From positions 39,087-103,086 of the forward strand of contig NZ_KB899550.1 in NCBI RefSeq assembly GCF_000378345.1: DNA of 64,000 bases, written 5' to 3'. Origin of the DNA: Hirschia maritima DSM 19733. GTDB taxonomy: Bacteria; Pseudomonadota; Alphaproteobacteria; Caulobacterales; Hyphomonadaceae. Shown in pieces: positions 1 to 9,026 of the stretch. The position numbers and the translations under genes are program-made. How positions within the stretch are numbered: the first letter of the stretch is position 1; every line of letters begins with the position of its first letter. Below the pieces are notes generated by a model. That model searched no databases, was not told the origin of the DNA, and worked only from the letters and a program-made list of their open reading frames with translations.

Positions 1-215
1 TTGTGACTGCTGGAATTTTTTTCTTCCTGAAAAGATATTCTGTTCCGATAGAGGAAAAGCCTCTCTGATCTGTCTTACAATATGAGACCTGAGTAAAAGT
101 GTAAGCAGCTAATTTTCAAAAAACAGAAATGCGATTTTTTTTTGCTTGCATCTTTCGGGGATTGTGAAATTCTTGTAATATTGTAAACAATTAACATTAT
201 TGTCCGAGGGAATGT

Positions 216-3200
216 ATGCGTCGTCCACTTTTGTATGTATGGATTTTTACGTTGGTGCTGGTGCTGGGCGTGCAAATTTTCGCGCTGTTAAACCCCCTGG
301 ACGGCGTGTCTGGTTCTGGCTTTGGAAGATTCTTAGGTCGTTTCCATCCACTCATACTTCATTTTCCAGTTGCTTTTTTGGTGCTTGCGGGATTGCTTGA
401 GGTTTCAAAGTTTCATCCGCGCACAGTTCAATTCTCGAAATTCACAGGTCCTGTACTTGTGCTTGCAGCATTATCTGCATGTGCAACTGTGGTGCTGGGT
501 TTGTTGTTGGCTGCAAATGAAGGGCATGCAGGTGCGCTTGTCGAGCGACATCGTAGCAGAGGAATTGGCGTCGCTGTTTTGGCTTGTATTGCGGCAGCGG
601 TGTATTATTCGGCGAGCCTTTTAAAAGATGAAAGATTTCAAAAAAAGCTAACTTTGGGATATCAAGTCAGCTTAGGGGCCGCATTGGCTTTGATGGGCTT
701 GGCGGCGCACGATGGTGGTTCTCTCGTGCATGGACCAAGCTATTTAGCCGATTATGCACCAAAGTTTCTAAAACCTATCTTGATCACGCATACTGCTGAA
801 AAGAGTTCAAAATCTTCAGAGGTTGTTTCTGAGCATTCTACTGTGTCTCCTGAACTTATCAGCCGGTTTCAGACTGATGTGGGCGGTTTCTTTGGAAGTT
901 ATTGCTCGCGTTGTCATGGTGACGGGAAGCAGGAAGCAAATGTAAATCTAGCTATTTTTGATCCGACATTTCAGGAACATGATAGTGCGCACCATTGGAA
1001 CCGCGTTTTAGGTGTTTTGGGTTCACATCGTATGCCGCCAGCGAAGGCAAAACAGCCTGAAGATCACACTCGTGCAAAGGCAATTACTTGGATTCAGGAT
1101 GCTCTGCAGGAACATGCTGTGGCGCGCAGAGCTGATCAAGCAAATGCTCCTTTACGCCGATTAAGCAAACGCGAACTCAATCATGTTTATCAAGATTTGT
1201 TCAATGTAGATTCCAACTTTGCAGCGGCTCTTCCTGAAGACCCAAAATCCTTGCATGGCTATGATACTGATGCAGACCTATTAATGGTCGCAATGTCAGA
1301 TCTGAGATTCTATCATCAGATCGCGCGTGAAGCTGTTGATGCATATGTGAAGATAGGTGAGCGCACGATAGACGTAGAGTTCTTTTTCGCTGAAATGGAA
1401 GACATATATCATTACGGGCGCCAAGATGGTGATGATCTTTCATACGAGCGTGCACCAATCCCTATTTCTGCGGAAGATTTAGCGAGAATTAAAGAAGAAC
1501 GCTCAAATAAGCCACCGGAATATCGGTACAGAAAGTATGGTCCGTTACCTTATGGGGTGATCCCGGTTGGAGATGTACGCGGGCTTGGTGAAGGACGGGG
1601 GTTCGCGCGTCTTCACGAACAGATGATGTTGCTAAGAACAGATCAAACCCATGGTGAGGTGACGATTAAAGTAACAGCAGCACGCATGCAAGGAAGCAAT
1701 CCAGACGATGCAAGCTTACCTCGATTAAAACTGGAAGCCGGTTGGCGCAATGTGCAGAGCTTGAGAACATCTGTCATTGGAGAGAAAGACGTTAGCGCGC
1801 CAATGGAAGCGCCGGAAACTATTGAATTCAAGTTCCGGCTAGAAGATGTGATAGTGCCCGAAAAAGGGCGCCGCGCACCTGAGACGGATCATCGTTGGTT
1901 ATTGCTTGTTTTGTCAAATTTTGCTCGCCATGAAAATGGTGCGCTTGCTGGGTCGGTCTATGGACAAGTCGATCCCAATCATCCTGCTTTTGCAAGTTAT
2001 GCTGACAATAATCCTTATAAAGAGCAGGCTCTTGCGGCAATAGAATATCAAAAAGTTGGATATCAAAAATGGGAAGAGGGAGGGGTTCCTTATCTGCGTC
2101 TTGATGCAATAGAGGCGAGCATTACGCCAATCACCGCAGATGAGAATGCAAGATGGATTATTTCTCCTTCAGTTGATGGTTCTCGTGAGGCTGAAACTGC
2201 GGTTGTTCAGGAAACTTTTGAGCGCTTTCTTCCGGAAGTTTTCCGGCGTACAGTACATGCTTCTGAAGTTAAGGAATACACAAACCTGTTTACCAAACTT
2301 CGGGATGGCGGTGATGATTTTGAGACAGCTTTAAAAGAGACATTAGCTGCTGCACTCATATCGCCTGAGTTCTTGTACATAGGTTTTCCATCCTATGCGA
2401 TGGATGGTGATGCAGAGCAGTTAGAGAAAATTCGTCGGAATTACTATCTAGCGTCTCGTTTATCGTTCTTTCTTTGGTCATCCATGCCAGATGAACGTCT
2501 TAGAACGCTGGCGCATGAATTAGAATTGCTTGATCCAGCTGTGATGGCGCGTGAAGTTGAACGCATGCTCGCCGATCCGAAATCCAAACGTATGAGCCGG
2601 GCTTTCGCAGATCAATGGCTTCAATTGGCCAAAGTAAAAAATACAGGTGTATCTCCCGAAATATATCCAGACTATAGCGTTGAATTTGCAGAATTGATTG
2701 CTGAAGAATCCCGCGCGACGTTTGAAGATGTGGTTCTTAACAATCGAGATGCTCGCACTTTGTTTAAATCTGAACACATGATGTTGAACGAAGAGTTGGC
2801 ACGCCACTACGGAATAGAAGGCGTAATTGGCGGTGATCTAAGGCGTGTCGAAGTTGGTGATCCTGGAACGCGTGCGGGTATCGTGACCCAAGCAAGTATT
2901 CTCACCATGAATTCAGATGGAATGGATTCTCATCCGATTAAGCGCGGCGTATGGATGTTGGAACGTGTGCTGGGTGATCCTCCTCCGCCACCTCCTCCAG
3001 CAGTGCCCGACCTAGACACGAATAACCCACTTCTTGCGGATATGACGCTCAAAGAAAAAATTGAGCATCACAGACAGCTAAGTGCCTGTTCTGGGTGTCA
3101 TGAGCAGATTGACCCATGGGGCGTGGCTATGGAGAATTTTGACGCCACTGGACGTTGGCGCGATATGGTTAAAGTCAACGAAAACGCTGATCCGCGGCCT

Positions 3201-3512
3201 GTGGATGCAAGTAGCGTTCTTCCAGATGGAACGGAAATACCAAACTTTGAAGCTATGAAAGCTTATCTCTTTTCCAACAGGGAAGAAGATCTGATGCACA
3301 ACATTGTGCACCATTTGATGATGTACGCATTGGGACGCGAATTAGATATTTTGGATGAAGCAGAAGCGGAAGGCATATACGCGAGCTTCAGGGCATCAGG
3401 ATACAAAATGCCCACGCTCATTCAAGCGATCGTTCTGAGTGACGGCTTTACAAACAGAGATCAAGAAACAGCCAAAGCTGAGCTGACTAGAGGAGGAAGC
3501 GCCCATGAGTAG
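216..3512 (+). CDS. DUF1592/DUF1588/DUF1585-type haem protein with membrane N-terminus
   Basis: Protein of 1098 residues. The first ~185 residues are hydrophobic with several membrane segments, including a DUF2231-like stretch with HPLILHFPVAFL. A c-type haem motif CSRCH lies near residue 230. It is followed by the domain series known from planctomycete-type proteins: DUF1587 (starting RRLSKRELNHVYQDLFN), then DUF1595/DUF1592/DUF1588, and a C-terminal DUF1585 with a second CxxCH (CSGCH, about residue 957) before DPWGVAMENFDATGRWRD. A run of seven prolines lies near residue 922. The role of this family is not established; a periplasmic redox or polymer-linked job is inferred. It overlaps the DUF1552 gene by 8 bases, so the two are probably co-translated. 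The ATG at 216 follows a CGAGGGA ribosome-binding site. Confidence 0.85.
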   Translation: MRRPLLYVWIFTLVLVLGVQIFALLNPLDGVSGSGFGRFLGRFHPLILHFPVAFLVLAGLLEVSKFHPRTVQFSKFTGPVLVLAALSACATVVLGLLLAANEGHAGALVERHRSRGIGVAVLACIAAAVYYSASLLKDERFQKKLTLGYQVSLGAALALMGLAAHDGGSLVHGPSYLADYAPKFLKPILITHTAEKSSKSSEVVSEHSTVSPELISRFQTDVGGFFGSYCSRCHGDGKQEANVNLAIFDPTFQEHDSAHHWNRVLGVLGSHRMPPAKAKQPEDHTRAKAITWIQDALQEHAVARRADQANAPLRRLSKRELNHVYQDLFNVDSNFAAALPEDPKSLHGYDTDADLLMVAMSDLRFYHQIAREAVDAYVKIGERTIDVEFFFAEMEDIYHYGRQDGDDLSYERAPIPISAEDLARIKEERSNKPPEYRYRKYGPLPYGVIPVGDVRGLGEGRGFARLHEQMMLLRTDQTHGEVTIKVTAARMQGSNPDDASLPRLKLEAGWRNVQSLRTSVIGEKDVSAPMEAPETIEFKFRLEDVIVPEKGRRAPETDHRWLLLVLSNFARHENGALAGSVYGQVDPNHPAFASYADNNPYKEQALAAIEYQKVGYQKWEEGGVPYLRLDAIEASITPITADENARWIISPSVDGSREAETAVVQETFERFLPEVFRRTVHASEVKEYTNLFTKLRDGGDDFETALKETLAAALISPEFLYIGFPSYAMDGDAEQLEKIRRNYYLASRLSFFLWSSMPDERLRTLAHELELLDPAVMAREVERMLADPKSKRMSRAFADQWLQLAKVKNTGVSPEIYPDYSVEFAELIAEESRATFEDVVLNNRDARTLFKSEHMMLNEELARHYGIEGVIGGDLRRVEVGDPGTRAGIVTQASILTMNSDGMDSHPIKRGVWMLERVLGDPPPPPPPAVPDLDTNNPLLADMTLKEKIEHHRQLSACSGCHEQIDPWGVAMENFDATGRWRDMVKVNENADPRPVDASSVLPDGTEIPNFEAMKAYLFSNREEDLMHNIVHHLMMYALGRELDILDEAEAEGIYASFRASGYKMPTLIQAIVLSDGFTNRDQETAKAELTRGGSAHE

Positions 3513-4857
3513 GAGATTAATTGCAGATCGCCGAAACTTTTTGCGAGCAGGGGGGGCGTCATTGCTCCTTCCATCATTGGCGTCAATGCCGCTCACTGCT
3601 TTTGCAAATGATGCAGAAAAGATAGCCTCTCCACCTAAACGGCTATGCTTTTTATTTTTTGGTATGGGAGTGGCGCTTCCACCTGAGGGTCATGCGGCTC
3701 ATAATGATTGGCATTGGTTCCCGCATGAGCTTGGTGAAAATTATAAATTCAATAAATCCCTTTCTTCATTAGAACCGTATCGTAAAAAACTGAGCGTACT
3801 TTCAGGACTTTCTCATCCTCGAACACGTCAAATGTATTCGCACTCCACGGGTGGATATTTCTTGAGTGCGGCAGATCCAGAATCTACCGTCGGTTATTCA
3901 ATTTCAGTAGATCAGGTTTATGCAAACCATTTTGGAAGTGAAACGCGGTATCCATTTATAACAATGTCCACCGAGGGCGGCGTTGGAGATATAAGAGAAC
4001 CTCACACTTTATCCTATTCGGGATCAGGTCAGCCAATTCCAGCAGTGGGTGGGCCGCGAGCTTTGTTTGACGAATTATTCAGTGTTCAGATGGCAGGGCG
4101 CGGCGCGATTGAAAGACAATATGGTCGTGAACGCTCGATCATGGATGCACTTGTGCCTGATTTGAAAAAGTTAAATGCATCCTTGCCTGCAGAAGACAGA
4201 AATCGTCTGGGGCAATATACAACTGCCGTGCGTTCACTTGAGAATCGTATTGCTCGTGCACAGGCTTGGTTGGATGTACCAAAACCTTCTGTTCCTGAGA
4301 GTCAATTTGAGTTGGATATCGACCCAATCAATGATGGACCAGAGAAATTCATCGATTCAATGTATCAGCTCATCCATACATCATTTGTTACGGATAGTAC
4401 GCGCGTCGCATCTTATGCGATTGTAGAAGAGTCACCTGGAGCACTTGCTTGCCGTTTCCCGACAACAATGGGGTTACCACATCATCATTCCATATCACAT
4501 GATTTCAACACTGAAGGCGGATATGAGCGTTGGGGAAAATACGATAAGTTTTTGGCAGACCGTTTCGCGGGTTTCTTGAAGCAATTGGATGAAACAGATG
4601 ATCCATTTGCGGAAGGGTCTTTGCTAGATAACACGATCGTTCTCTATGGTTCAGGAACAAGCACCGAGCACAATCCGCGCAATTTCCCACTCATTGTTGC
4701 TGGGGGAGATAATTTGGGATTGAAGCATGGAGCACATCACGGGTTTGAGGAAGATATTCCGATGTCGAACCTGCTGCTTACATTGCTTCAACAGCTTGGT
4801 ACACCAACCGAAAAGTTTGCTGATAGTACAGGGACCATCCCTGAAATACTGATCTAA
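3505..4857 (+). CDS. DUF1552 domain protein, Tat-exported
   Basis: Protein of 450 residues beginning with a twin-arginine signal (RRNFLRAGG, then a hydrophobic stretch and a probable cut after LTAFA). The remainder matches the DUF1552 family, the regular partner of DUF1592 proteins in planctomycetes, verrucomicrobia and some proteobacteria. Its fold resembles the sulfatase/alkaline-phosphatase superfamily, but I do not see a clear catalytic set. The start codon lies inside the last codons of the upstream gene, so the pair behaves as one unit. A Tat signal implies export of a folded, possibly cofactor-loaded protein. The true substrate is unknown. The carrier and uronate-type dehydrogenase downstream suggest a link with sugar-acid use, but that is inference from position only. 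Confidence 0.85.
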   Translation: MSRRLIADRRNFLRAGGASLLLPSLASMPLTAFANDAEKIASPPKRLCFLFFGMGVALPPEGHAAHNDWHWFPHELGENYKFNKSLSSLEPYRKKLSVLSGLSHPRTRQMYSHSTGGYFLSAADPESTVGYSISVDQVYANHFGSETRYPFITMSTEGGVGDIREPHTLSYSGSGQPIPAVGGPRALFDELFSVQMAGRGAIERQYGRERSIMDALVPDLKKLNASLPAEDRNRLGQYTTAVRSLENRIARAQAWLDVPKPSVPESQFELDIDPINDGPEKFIDSMYQLIHTSFVTDSTRVASYAIVEESPGALACRFPTTMGLPHHHSISHDFNTEGGYERWGKYDKFLADRFAGFLKQLDETDDPFAEGSLLDNTIVLYGSGTSTEHNPRNFPLIVAGGDNLGLKHGAHHGFEEDIPMSNLLLTLLQQLGTPTEKFADSTGTIPEILI

Positions 4858-4891
4858 TTAAAATCTAGATCATCGAAAAAAGAATTTGGGG

Positions 4892-4909
4892 CTCGAAATT
4901 TATTTCGAG
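4892..4909 (+). other. Short perfect hairpin between DUF1552 and MFS genes
   Basis: Arms CTCGAAAT and ATTTCGAG with a TT loop, followed only by a weak pyrimidine stretch (TTCTTCC). It sits in the 87-base gap before the MFS gene. It may be a weak terminator or an mRNA processing or stability element; there is no real U-run. Confidence 0.4.
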
Positions 4910-4944
4910 TTCTTCCGGGGAGGAAGGACATATTTGTTTCGGAT

Positions 4945-6240
4945 ATGTCTATAAAAGTTGGAACTTACAACGTGTTAAAGACAAACAAAGAGCGCTATTT
5001 GCTGTTAGCGCTGCTATTTTTTACGGTCGTTATTAATTATATGGACCGTATCAATATTTCTGTTGCAGCTTCGGCTGTACGTGGAGATTTAGGGCTTTCC
5101 AAAGAAGCAATGGGACTCATATTTTCTGCTTGGGCTTGGACATATACGGCCTTCCAAATTCCAGGTGGTTTGGTGGCAGATCGCTTTCATGCGCGGATTT
5201 TGTATCCGATAATTTTAGTCGGCTGGTCCATCGCAACGGTCGTTCAAGGACTTATAAACTCCTTGGGCGCGCTTATTGGGTGTCGAATTTTTGTTGGGGC
5301 TTTTGAAGCGCCGTCATATCCCATCAATAATAAAGTAGTGACGGAATGGTTTCCGCCAGAGCAGAGAGCATCTGCCATCAGTGTTTATGTTTCTGGGCAA
5401 TATGTAGGTTTGGCTTTCCTAGCTCCAATTTTGACGATTTTGTTGGTCGAAATAGGTTGGCGCAATTTCATGATTGCGACAGGAGTATTGGGGGTTGTTT
5501 GGGCTGCGATATGGTATCTTTCTTATCCCAAAGGAGAGGGAAGCGAGAAGAACAAAACAGAAAATGGGGACATGAATCCAGTTGGTTCTCCTGAAGCAGA
5601 CAAAACTCAGAGCAAACCAGATTTTGGTTTGGCGCTTGGGCACACAAAATTATGGGGTGTGTATATAGGTCAGTTTGCAATTGGGTCAGTCTTTATATTC
5701 TTCTTAACATGGTTCCCAACTTATTTGACCGAATACAGGGGGATAGAAATTGTTAAATCAGGGTTTATGGCTGCCGTACCGTATTTAGGCGCGTTTTGCG
5801 GGGTTCTTCTCGCTGGATTTTCTTCAGATTGGATGACGCGTAAAGGCATTTCTGCTGAGATTTCCCGTAAAGCGCCTGTGATGATTGGATTATTGTTCTC
5901 TACAGCGATTGTGGGAGCCAATTATACGAACGACAATAATATCGCAATTGCTTTCCTAACCGTGTCATTCTTCGGTGTTGGTTTGGCCTCGATCACTTGG
6001 GTGTTTGTATCTTTGATAGCGCCTGACGATCAGGTGGGGCTAGTGGGTGGTTTCTTCAATTTCTTTGGAGGTTCTTCCGCGATTGTTACACCTCTTTTGA
6101 TCGGAATGTTGATCTCTGATGATAACTTTGCGCCCGCGTTTATATACATTGGTGCAGTGGCAATTATGGGCTTTCTTTCATACCTATTTCTTGTTGGAAA
6201 AGTGGAAAAAATCGAAAATAAATCATGTCTCGACAACTAA
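4945..6240 (+). CDS. MFS transporter, anion:cation symporter (ExuT-like) family
   Basis: Protein of 431 residues with about 12 predicted membrane helices in two halves, separated by a hydrophilic loop (residues ~195-228, rich in Lys/Glu/Asp). The segment NYMDRINISVAASAVRGDLG in helix 1 and GGLVADRF after helix 2 are typical of the anion:cation symporter family, which carries hexuronates, glucarate, galactonate and related organic anions. The 3' end overlaps the uronate-dehydrogenase-like gene by 16 bases, which supports a sugar acid as substrate (inference). The GGGGAGGAAGG ribosome-binding motif (about 4917-4927) lies rather far from the ATG at 4945; no better ATG exists in frame, so the start is slightly uncertain. 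Confidence 0.85.
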   Translation: MSIKVGTYNVLKTNKERYLLLALLFFTVVINYMDRINISVAASAVRGDLGLSKEAMGLIFSAWAWTYTAFQIPGGLVADRFHARILYPIILVGWSIATVVQGLINSLGALIGCRIFVGAFEAPSYPINNKVVTEWFPPEQRASAISVYVSGQYVGLAFLAPILTILLVEIGWRNFMIATGVLGVVWAAIWYLSYPKGEGSEKNKTENGDMNPVGSPEADKTQSKPDFGLALGHTKLWGVYIGQFAIGSVFIFFLTWFPTYLTEYRGIEIVKSGFMAAVPYLGAFCGVLLAGFSSDWMTRKGISAEISRKAPVMIGLLFSTAIVGANYTNDNNIAIAFLTVSFFGVGLASITWVFVSLIAPDDQVGLVGGFFNFFGGSSAIVTPLLIGMLISDDNFAPAFIYIGAVAIMGFLSYLFLVGKVEKIENKSCLDN

Positions 6241-7004
6241 AGGTTCTTGTCACTGGCCTCAACGGTGTTGTGGGGCAAGCACTATATCCAGCATTGAAGG
6301 ATCGTTATGAGATTAGTGCTTTATCCCGCAGTGGTGTAAATGGGGTGCCTCCAGAGCGTGTATTTAAAGCTGATATAGGAGATATCGATACACTATATCC
6401 AGCGATGAAAGGCATCGATGTTGTTTTGAACCTTGCTGCTGGTGGCGGGCAAAGTAGCGCTGAAGGAATGGATGCCGGTTGGGATGTTATGCTTCGGGAT
6501 AACATTGTCGGTGCATATAATGTTCTGGAAGCTGCGAAACAGTCAGGTGTGAAACGTGTTATCCTGGCAAGTTCAGGCGCCGTAGCCAATGGATATGAGC
6601 TCGAAGAACCATACAAAAGTCTTGTATCTACTGAAGATGTGCCGCTTCCGACTTCTTGGGATATGGTGAATGAGTTTTCAGAACCCAAGCCGGTGTCATT
6701 GTATGGTGTAACTAAGCTATTTGGTGAAGACCTTGGCCGATATTACGCTGCGACGACTGATATGTCAGTGATAAATTTGCGGATCAGTTATTGTCTTAAA
6801 GAAGATGTTGCTGGAGCGGGGCGAGGGCAGGCCAACTGGTCTAGCCATCGCGATCTGCAGCAATTGACGACACTGTGTATAGATGCTCCGTCAGAGATTA
6901 AATTCGATATATTTTGGGCAACCTCTGATAACAAAAAACTGTTCCGAGATAATGCGCATGCAAAAAAGGTTTTGGGCTATAAACCGCAAGATGGGGTCAA
7001 ATGA
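6225..7004 (+). CDS. NAD-dependent epimerase/dehydratase family, uronate dehydrogenase-like
   Basis: Extended short-chain dehydrogenase of 259 residues. The NAD-binding motif GLNGVVG is at residues 11-17, the Ser pair near 116, and the catalytic YGVTK at 160-164. The C-terminal half (NWSSHRDL, a FWATSDN-like segment and a final GYKPQDG) resembles uronate dehydrogenases, which oxidise glucuronate or galacturonate to aldaric acid lactones. Length also agrees (~265 in that family). It overlaps the MFS gene by 16 bases, consistent with uptake followed by oxidation. A general sugar epimerase remains possible. The specific substrate is inference. Confidence 0.7.
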   Translation: MSRQLKVLVTGLNGVVGQALYPALKDRYEISALSRSGVNGVPPERVFKADIGDIDTLYPAMKGIDVVLNLAAGGGQSSAEGMDAGWDVMLRDNIVGAYNVLEAAKQSGVKRVILASSGAVANGYELEEPYKSLVSTEDVPLPTSWDMVNEFSEPKPVSLYGVTKLFGEDLGRYYAATTDMSVINLRISYCLKEDVAGAGRGQANWSSHRDLQQLTTLCIDAPSEIKFDIFWATSDNKKLFRDNAHAKKVLGYKPQDGVK

Positions 7005-7046
7005 CCATGATCGTATTTGGAAATTTGAAAATGGTCATTTCAAATT
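7002..7046 (+). other. Overlapping alternative hairpins after the dehydrogenase gene
   Basis: AATTTGAAA (7022-7030) pairs perfectly with TTTCAAATT (7038-7046) around the loop ATGGTCA. That loop is itself the reverse complement of TGACCAT at 7002-7008, which includes the stop codon. The two foldings exclude each other. No U-run follows, so a simple terminator is not certain. The rest of the gap to 7301 shows no gene. Confidence 0.4.
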
Positions 7047-7301
7047 AGTGCTTGTTTCGTCGATTACATCCGCAATTTAGACTCGATTATTGAGAATTAA
7101 ATCTAGTGTTAGGAAGGGTTCGAGAGTGATGAAATGACGCTGTATAACAATGTCCATTTATATATAGACTTCCATCTTAGCAAAAGACGTAAAAGAAAAT
7201 CGAATAATAAAAATATTTTTGCTAAAATCCTGCAATGACTTGTAATTAAAGTACATTTACTGTTCAGTTTAAGTGGTTGTTCCAATTTTAAACGTGTTTC
7301 T

Positions 7302-7904
7302 ATGTCTAAAATATTTGAAGCATTCGTAGAAAACGAGAAAGCAATACGACGTGTTATTGCTAAGTATTGTTTTCGTGTAGAAGACATAGATGAGTTGGCA
7401 CAAGAGACGTTTTTGAAATGCTATGTGGCGGAGTTAAAATCCGACATAAAAGAACCAAAGCATTTTCTCTTAAGAGCCGCGAAAAATACGGCTCTGAGTG
7501 AAATAAAGAAAAAACGAAATACAATTACTGATTTTTTTGAAGATTCTGCCGACAAAGACGTCTTTATAGATGAAGGAGAGGTATCTCCCGAAATAAGGTA
7601 TGATGGACGTCGGAAATTGGCGATTTTAGCTATGGCGATTGGAAGTCTCCCCAAAGACGATCAACAAATGCTTTTAATGAAGAAAATGGAAAACCTAAAA
7701 TTCAAACAGATAGCTGTAAGAATGGATGTATCTGTGAGTACAGTTCAAAAGCGTGTTGCCGCAGCTCTTTTGCACTGTAATGCTTTTTTTCGGTCACGTG
7801 GTTATGACCCCATTGAGTTCGGAGGAAAAAGTACTGAGCCGAAATCAGGCCAAATTTCTAATTTAATGTTGCATTCAAAAAAACGGGACAAAGACAATGA
7901 CTGA
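7302..7904 (+). CDS. ECF sigma factor, FecI-type
   Basis: Protein of 200 residues with sigma-70 region 2 (DIDELAQETFLKCYVAE, then FLLRAAKNTALSEIKKKRN) and region 4 (LPKDDQQMLLMKKMENLKFKQIA, then the helix-turn-helix MDVSVSTVQKRVAAAL). This is the FecI-type arrangement in which the sigma gene precedes a FecR anti-sigma gene and a TonB receptor with an STN signalling domain, as found here. It should direct polymerase to the receptor promoter when a surface signal arrives. The start ATG at 7302 has no evident Shine-Dalgarno. The 3' end overlaps the FecR gene by 8 bases, giving translational coupling. Confidence 0.9.
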   Translation: MSKIFEAFVENEKAIRRVIAKYCFRVEDIDELAQETFLKCYVAELKSDIKEPKHFLLRAAKNTALSEIKKKRNTITDFFEDSADKDVFIDEGEVSPEIRYDGRRKLAILAMAIGSLPKDDQQMLLMKKMENLKFKQIAVRMDVSVSTVQKRVAAALLHCNAFFRSRGYDPIEFGGKSTEPKSGQISNLMLHSKKRDKDND

Positions 7905-8817
7905 CCCGCGCAATGTAATTGATTTTCCAGATATCCAAAACGCTGAGGCAGAAGCGGCTGAATGGATTATGAAATTTGAAGAAGGTGAGAAGTCCGCTAC
8001 CGATATTGTGGAATTTCAAGCTTGGTTGGCCAAAGGAGAGCATTACCGCGAAGCTTATCAGAGGCTTGCAGCTTTATGGGGAGCGTTGGATCAACTCGAA
8101 GAATTTGAAGATATATCTCACTCCGCTGAACGAACCTCGAAAAACACAGGATCAAATAGTCCATTTTTGATGTCTCGACGGGCGGGAGTGTTGGGAATGG
8201 CTGCTTCGGTCGCATTTGCCGTTGTGGCGGGAACATACTGGTTTTCTAAAGAGCAGACCGACCCAAATTACTACGTCTCTTATGCAACGCAAATTGGAGA
8301 GAGGCAAACAATTGAACTCCCAGATGGTTCGAATATTGAACTGAACACAGATACCAAAGTTGATGTTGAATTCACCAAACAAGATAGATTGGTACATCTT
8401 GTCAAAGGTGAGGCCTTCTTTGAGGTTGAATCTAATCCTGAAAAGCCTTTCACCGTTTTGGCCAATGGTGGAGCAGTAAAGGCTGTGGGAACAGCTTTTA
8501 CCGTGAGATTGAAGGAAGAAAAAATAAACGTCACAGTCACTGAAGGGCGGGTGGCCCTATTTGGTGCGGAAGATAATTTATCAGGTATTCATCCAAATTC
8601 TTACAAACCAAAAATGGATGAAAATTCCATTCTTCAAGTTACGGCTGGCCAACAGGTTGTTTTTAGGAAGAACATAGAAAAACTAGAACATATTCAGCCT
8701 GCCGTGCTAAAGCGCAAATTGTCTTGGAGGGAAGGTGTTCTAGCTTTTTCAGGCGACCCTTTGAAAGAAATGGTGGATGAAGTTTCCCGCTATACAGATA
8801 GATATCGAAGGAGATGA
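7897..8817 (+). CDS. FecR-type anti-sigma factor, C-terminus lost by frame change
   Basis: Product of 306 residues. An N-terminal DUF4880-like domain (EAAEWIMKFEEGE, FQAWLAKGEHYREAYQRL) should hold the sigma factor in the cytoplasm. One membrane helix follows (VLGMAASVAFAVVAGTYWF), then the periplasmic FecR domain (RQTIELPDGSNIELNTDT ... VKGEAFFEVE ... VGTAFTVRL). The reading frame stops at 8815-8817, just where the C-terminal receptor-contacting domain should begin (SRYTDR). That domain continues in the next frame up to 8957. One extra base around 8797-8805 would explain this. The truncated product keeps the sigma-binding and membrane parts. In E. coli FecR the C-terminal domain receives the signal from the receptor's N-terminal domain, so signalling is probably altered unless this is a sequence error. 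Confidence 0.8.
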   Translation: MTDPRNVIDFPDIQNAEAEAAEWIMKFEEGEKSATDIVEFQAWLAKGEHYREAYQRLAALWGALDQLEEFEDISHSAERTSKNTGSNSPFLMSRRAGVLGMAASVAFAVVAGTYWFSKEQTDPNYYVSYATQIGERQTIELPDGSNIELNTDTKVDVEFTKQDRLVHLVKGEAFFEVESNPEKPFTVLANGGAVKAVGTAFTVRLKEEKINVTVTEGRVALFGAEDNLSGIHPNSYKPKMDENSILQVTAGQQVVFRKNIEKLEHIQPAVLKRKLSWREGVLAFSGDPLKEMVDEVSRYTDRYRRR

Positions 8818-8959
8818 ACTCCAGTCTTTCCCAGTAGCCGGTTATTTTGAGGCTGGTGAGGTCGAGTCGATGTTAGAGGCTCTAACATTGATGGCGGATA
8901 TTGATGTTCAGTATATCCACTCAAAACACATTGTATTGAAAGCAAAGGAACCACGTTAA
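8801..8959 (+). pseudogene. FecR C-terminal domain continued in a shifted frame
   Basis: Reading from 8801 in the +2 frame gives DIEGDELQSFPVAGYFEAGE, then a helix (VESMLEALTLMADIDVQYI) and a closing strand, which is the normal end of a FecR protein. It joins seamlessly to SRYTDR of the upstream frame if one base is skipped in gatagatat. An ATG at 8777 could in principle start it, but that would read an unrelated N-terminus (MKFPAIQ) with no ribosome site. I therefore read this as the detached C-terminus of the anti-sigma factor rather than a separate gene. Confidence 0.75.
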
Positions 8960-9026
8960 TTAGGGGGGGATTCAATATAAAAATTCAGCAAAAATAGCTG
9001 ATTGAATAAAAAAGGGAGGAATTTTT

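Noticed and set aside
1..215. TTGTAAACAATT near 182-193 as a repressor operator
   Set aside because: Only a partial palindrome in very AT-rich DNA; not enough to call a site. No gene is seen in 1-215.
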